A stretch of DNA of 10,532 bases, taken from positions 1 to 10,532 of the forward strand of contig CALGIR010000116.1 of the NCBI GenBank assembly GCA_937915475.1. Direction: 5' to 3'. Below the pieces are notes generated by a model that was given only the letters and a program-made list of their open reading frames with translations, was not told the origin of the DNA and ran no database searches. Source of the stretch: an uncultured Bacteroidales bacterium. GTDB taxonomy: Bacteria; Bacteroidota; Bacteroidia; Bacteroidales; Tenuifilaceae. Position numbers and translations under genes: made by a program. The first letter of the stretch is position 1. Each line of letters starts with the position of its first letter. Below, one piece after another: positions 8,070-10,532 of this stretch.

Positions 8070-8104
8070 AAATAGGAAAAGGGGCTATGGCCCCTTTTCT
8101 ATTT
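8070..8104. terminator. Bidirectional intrinsic terminator between convergent blocks
   Basis: A long hairpin: left arm 8070-8085 (AAATAGGAAAAGGGGC), loop TATG (8086-8089), right arm 8090-8104 (GCCCCTTTTCTATTT). It pairs perfectly except for one bulged G. The A-rich and T-rich flanks form the arms, so it can end transcription in both directions. It lies 11 bp after the zinc-ribbon gene and 23 bp after the stop of the TPM gene on the other strand. A second small dyad, TAGCC-TTTA-GGCTA at 8108-8121, sits between it and the TPM stop. Confidence 0.85.
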
Positions 8105-8126
8105 GTATAGCCTTTAGGCTAATTAA

Positions 8127-8909
8127 TTACCAACTTCCTCTAGCGCCTCCGCCACCAAAACTACCACCACCTCCTCCTGAGAATCCTCCAAAACTACCAC
8201 CCCCAGAGCTAAAACCTCCAAATCCTCCACTTCGGCCACGGCCACCTCCCGACATCATCCCCAAAGCTACCCAAAGAGGTATATTATGACCAACGGAGCG
8301 TCCCTTAGTTTTTCTAACATTGAAAAAAATAACAAAAAATAGGATCATGAAAATAATAAAGGGAAGTACCATTATAAGCCCCCCTTCACCCATGTATCCG
8401 TCGGCAGAAAACTTGCCCGACGCAAGGTTAATCATTGCAGTTGTTGCCATATCGAATCCCCGAAAATAATGCTCTTCCTGAAATGCAGGAACCATCTCTC
8501 TCTCCATAATTCGCTTTGCTATTGCGTCAGGAATAACATCCTCTAAGCCATAACCGGTTGCGATAAACGCTTCACCCCGCTGATTCCCAATCCGAGGCTT
8601 AACCAGTATTAGTGCACCATTGTTTTTACCTTGCTGTCCAATGCCCCACTTCTCTCCTACCTTTATAGTATAATCTGCAACATCGTAGCCCTGAAGATCG
8701 CTAACGGTAATAATATACAATTGGGTTGAGGTTGTATCGTAATAGTTTCTGAGCTTGGCCTCAAGTGTTAGCTGTTCTTGATCCGTAAGTATACTGGCAA
8801 AATCATTTACAAGCCTTGGAGGCTGCATTGGCGATGGCAAATCCTGCGCAGACAGAAAAAAGCCTACACACATCAACATCAAAACTGCTACTATTTTTAT
8901 CCTATTCAT
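8127..8909 (-). CDS. Secreted TPM-domain protein with membrane segment and glycine-rich tail (YgcG-like)
   Basis: A 260-aa protein of the COG1512/YgcG type. It has a signal peptide (1-21, ending FFLSAQ), a TPM domain (about 30-165, starting PPRLVNDFASILTDQEQ and containing KWGIGQQGKNNGALILV and IATGYGLEDVIPD), a membrane segment (about 177-197), a short basic stretch (VRKTKGR), and a glycine/serine/phenylalanine tail (220-260) ending in GGGGARGSW. TPM domains are reported to have phosphatase activity in some plant members and to act in membrane-protein assembly or repair; the bacterial role is not settled. The domain should lie in the periplasm with the tail in the cytosol, given one downstream membrane crossing. 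It is 16 bp after the second TPM gene and forms one unit with it and lemA. ATG at 8909 gives a good signal peptide. Confidence 0.92.
   Translation of the reverse strand: MNRIKIVAVLMLMCVGFFLSAQDLPSPMQPPRLVNDFASILTDQEQLTLEAKLRNYYDTTSTQLYIITVSDLQGYDVADYTIKVGEKWGIGQQGKNNGALILVKPRIGNQRGEAFIATGYGLEDVIPDAIAKRIMEREMVPAFQEEHYFRGFDMATTAMINLASGKFSADGYMGEGGLIMVLPFIIFMILFFVIFFNVRKTKGRSVGHNIPLWVALGMMSGGGRGRSGGFGGFSSGGGSFGGFSGGGGGSFGGGGARGSW
8130..8252 (-). repeat. Low-complexity glycine-codon repeats in the TPM gene
   Basis: Degenerate repeats encode the Gly/Ser/Phe tail. On the plus strand CCAAAACTACCACCAC (8155-8170) recurs almost exactly at 8188-8203, in phase with the codons for GGSFGG. Such tracts can change length by slippage; here the frame is intact up to the terminal tryptophan. 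Confidence 0.6.
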
Positions 8910-8925
8910 TTTTCTTCTCCTCTAA

Positions 8926-9360
8926 TTATTCTCCAAACGATATTTCGTCTGGCAGCTCATTAACATCATCACTTTGGTAAGGAAAAAACTCTTTTAACTT
9001 CTCTCCTGCCATCTCTATCCCCTTTGCTAGGCCAAGTGCAAGTTCACCATTCTTAAAATGCTGCTGCATCATATCTTTTATAGTTTCCCAAAAATCATTG
9101 GGTGCTTTTTCATTAATCCCAGCATCACCCAAAATGGCAAATTGCTTATCGCTGGTAGCCAAGTAAAAAAGCACTCCATTCCGTTGCTCAGTTAAATGCA
9201 TTTTAAGCATGGCAAACACATCGGCAGCCCTATCGAGAACGCTCTCTTTGCTTTTACTTTCAACGTGAACTCTAATCTCTCCAGATGTATTTAGCTCTGC
9301 CTGCTTAATTGCATTAACAATAAACGTTTTCTGTTCAGCTGTAAACTGTTCTTGTAACAT
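8926..9360 (-). CDS. TPM-domain protein without signal peptide
   Basis: A 144-aa protein that is essentially one TPM domain. It begins at once with the family pattern LQEQFTAEQKTFIVNAIKQAE, then TSGEIRVHVESK, RAADVFAMLKMHLTEQRNGVLFYLA, FAILGDAGINEKAPNDFWE, and an amphipathic end region KGIEMAGEKLKEFFPYQSDD. No hydrophobic signal or membrane segment is seen, so it should be cytosolic, unlike the partner TPM protein downstream. The ATG at 9360 fits the usual start of this subfamily. The gene lies 61 bp after lemA and 16 bp before the secreted TPM gene, the usual LemA-TPM-TPM order as I recall it for Bacteroidota. It is a divergent paralogue of the neighbour rather than a recent copy. Confidence 0.9.
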   Translation of the reverse strand: MLQEQFTAEQKTFIVNAIKQAELNTSGEIRVHVESKSKESVLDRAADVFAMLKMHLTEQRNGVLFYLATSDKQFAILGDAGINEKAPNDFWETIKDMMQQHFKNGELALGLAKGIEMAGEKLKEFFPYQSDDVNELPDEISFGE

Positions 9361-9421
9361 AATTGCTGTGTTTCTTTATAAGATTTTCAACCCCATAAAC
9401 CAAAAGTTTTATGAGCTAATT

Positions 9422-10012
9422 CTACTTGCTAAAATCAACCTGTGGCGCCTGTCTGGCTCCCTGGTCGGCCTCGAAATAAACCTTCTTCTCAAAACCAAAC
9501 CATCCCGAATAGATAACTCTTGGGAATGAACGTATGTAGGAGTTATACGACTGAACTATCTCATTAAACTTTCTACGCTCAACAGCAATCCTATTCTCGG
9601 TACCCTCAAGTTGTGCTTGAAGTTCCAAAAAGTTTTGATTTGCTTTCAAATCGGGGTAACGCTCAATGGTAACCAGTAATCTCGACAGCGCACCGCTCAA
9701 CTCGCCTTGTGCTTGCTGAAACTGCTGCATGTTAGACTCAGTAAGGTTTGTGGGATCGATGGTAACTTGGGTTGCCTTTGATCTAGCTTCGATTACCCCA
9801 ATTAGAGTTTGCTGCTCAAAATCGGCATAACCCTTTACGGTACTCACTAGGTTTGGAATAAGATCCATTCTACGCTGGTAGGAGTTCTCAACATTTGCCC
9901 ATTGAGAAGTTACACCTTCGTCCAGCGAAACCATCTTGTTGTATCCGCAACTACTAAAAAATGGCACTGCTATAACCACTGCCAATAAGTAAATTATTGA
10001 TTTTTTCTTCAT
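9422..10012 (-). CDS. lemA: LemA family lipoprotein
   Basis: A 196-aa LemA-family protein. The N-terminus is MKKKSIIYLLAVVIAVPFFSSCG, with a lipobox-like FSSC ending in C22, so it is probably lipid-anchored rather than held by a transmembrane helix as in many LemA proteins. The rest is the typical helical LemA core: SQWANVENSYQRRMDLIPNL, LVSTVKGYADFEQQTL, IEARSKATQ, RYPDLKANQNFLELQAQLE, GTENRIAVERRKFNEIVQ and SYNSYIRSFPRVIYSGWFGF. I prefer ATG at 10012; GTG directly upstream at 10015 would add one residue. LemA function is not well established; it is commonly found beside TPM genes, as here, and is thought to act in the envelope. It is the first gene of the minus-strand block. Confidence 0.94.
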   Translation of the reverse strand: MKKKSIIYLLAVVIAVPFFSSCGYNKMVSLDEGVTSQWANVENSYQRRMDLIPNLVSTVKGYADFEQQTLIGVIEARSKATQVTIDPTNLTESNMQQFQQAQGELSGALSRLLVTIERYPDLKANQNFLELQAQLEGTENRIAVERRKFNEIVQSYNSYIRSFPRVIYSGWFGFEKKVYFEADQGARQAPQVDFSK

Positions 10013-10032
10013 CACTTTTTATGTTTTGTTAA

Positions 10033-10133
10033 TGTAAAGTTACTAATAATTGATAAGAGGTAATCAAAAAGTATGCTATAGTTGTAAAGCATACGTACCA
10101 TAAAAAGGCTAAAAAAATTGTAACTTTACAACT
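10033..10133. promoter_or_regulatory. Nested inverted repeats between lemA and hutU
   Basis: Three dyads share arms: TGTAAAGTTAC (10033-10043) with GTAACTTTACA (10120-10130), 11 of 11 paired; AGTTGTAAAG (10080-10089) with CTTTACAACT (10124-10133), 10 of 10; and GTATGCT (10071-10077) with AGCATAC (10088-10094), 7 of 7. The heptamer TGTAAAG appears twice directly (10033, 10083) and once inverted (10124-10130). These could be operator half-sites for a regulator of hutU or lemA, or alternative RNA stems. No convincing TTTG/TAnnTTTG pair was found in this 144-bp gap for either gene. Confidence 0.4.
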
Positions 10134-10156
10134 TGGAAAACAAAAACAATAATGAT

Positions 10157-10532
10157 ATGACTAACAATTCCTTTAAAGAAGCCATTCTACAAGGCATACC
10201 CAACGAACTACCCCAACCAAAACTTTGGGATACAAGCATAAATCATGCTCCAATACGGAAGCAGATTCTTACTCCAAGTGAGAGAAAACTAGCTTTAAAA
10301 AATGCGCTACGTTATTTCCCAGAAAAATTTCATGTCGTATTGGCAGAGGAGTTTGCCAAAGAGCTAAAAGAATACGGCCGTATTTACATGTACCGCTTCC
10401 GTCCCGATTACAAAATAACGGCAAGAAACTTACACAGTTTCCCTCACAAATCGGTGCAGGCTGCATCCATAATGCTAATGCTTAGCAACAACCTCGACTA
10501 TGCAGTGGCACAGCATCCCCATGAGCTAATTA
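10157..10532 (+). CDS. hutU: Urocanate hydratase, N-terminal part cut by the window edge
   Basis: Urocanate hydratase (urocanase) converts urocanate to 4-imidazolone-5-propionate with bound NAD+, the second step of histidine breakdown in the cytosol. Only the first 125 codons are present. MTNNSFKEAILQGIPNELP, APIRKQILTPSERKLALKNA, LRYFPEKFH, ELKEYGRIYMYRFRP, IMLMLSNNLDYAVAQHPHEL match the N-terminal part of the long urocanases (about 660-670 aa) that I know from Bacteroidota, rather than the shorter ~560-aa enzyme. The start is ATG at 10157; the ATG five bases earlier (10152) meets a stop two codons later. No Shine-Dalgarno is visible. The gene is divergent from lemA, and other hut genes, if clustered, would lie beyond the right edge. 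Confidence 0.92.
   Translation, partial: MTNNSFKEAILQGIPNELPQPKLWDTSINHAPIRKQILTPSERKLALKNALRYFPEKFHVVLAEEFAKELKEYGRIYMYRFRPDYKITARNLHSFPHKSVQAASIMLMLSNNLDYAVAQHPHELI

Noticed and set aside
8130..8252. Possible tandem-repeat or CRISPR-like array
   Set aside because: The repeats are short, degenerate and in codon phase; they encode the glycine tail and have no spacer structure.
10013..10015. GTG start for lemA
   Set aside because: It lies directly before an ATG and adds a single residue; the ATG gives the same signal sequence.
10152..10154. ATG upstream of hutU as start
   Set aside because: It reads ATG-ATA-TGA, so it stops at once; the ATG at 10157 opens the urocanase frame.
10269..10466. 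Minus-strand 65-codon frame opposite hutU
   Set aside because: It is antisense to a well-matched urocanase coding sequence and shows no features of its own.
1..10532. Mobile element, prophage or defence island
   Set aside because: No transposase, integrase, terminal repeats, restriction or toxin genes are present, and all genes belong to core families without visible change in base composition.

Overview
The window looks like chromosomal, core-genome DNA from a member of the Bacteroidota, probably the order Bacteroidales. The AT-rich base composition, intergenic boxes resembling the Bacteroidota promoter (TTTG ... TAnnTTTG), start codons without clear Shine-Dalgarno sequences, and family types usual in that phylum (TM-anchored M23 peptidases, a stand-alone MerR protein beside Nif3, LemA/TPM genes, a long-form urocanate hydratase) all point this way. 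No mobile element, phage gene, CRISPR array, tRNA or rRNA was seen.

Layout. From the left edge to 2483 (minus strand) lies alanyl-tRNA synthetase, open throughout and cut at its C-terminus by the window edge. A 154-bp divergent promoter region separates it from a plus-strand run of six genes: two tandem paralogous M23 endopeptidases (2638-3594 and 3717-4688), a secreted CapA-like metallophosphoesterase (4739-5833), a small MerR-type DNA-binding protein (5838-6173), a Nif3-family dinuclear-metal protein (6185-7279) and a coiled-coil/C4 zinc-ribbon protein (7286-8059). The last four are tightly packed (gaps of 4, 11 and 6 bp after capA-like) and look co-transcribed. A strong hairpin at 8070-8104 ends this block and also faces the convergent minus-strand block.

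The minus-strand block reads LemA-like lipoprotein (10012-9422), a TPM-domain protein without signal peptide (9360-8926) and a secreted, membrane-anchored TPM protein with a glycine-rich tail (8909-8127). At the right edge the first 125 codons of urocanate hydratase (hutU) run off the window, divergent from lemA. The lemA-hutU gap contains nested inverted repeats that are mutually exclusive.

Working together: the plus-strand block combines envelope functions (peptidoglycan cleavage, CapA-like phosphoesterase) with cytosolic metal-binding/regulatory proteins of poorly known role; the minus block is the LemA/TPM envelope module. Nothing here is clearly a new defence or mobile system. The best leads are a shared cytosolic N-terminal motif in the two M23 paralogues, the MerR-Nif3-zinc-ribbon set, the split localisation of the LemA/TPM set, and the dyads upstream of hutU.
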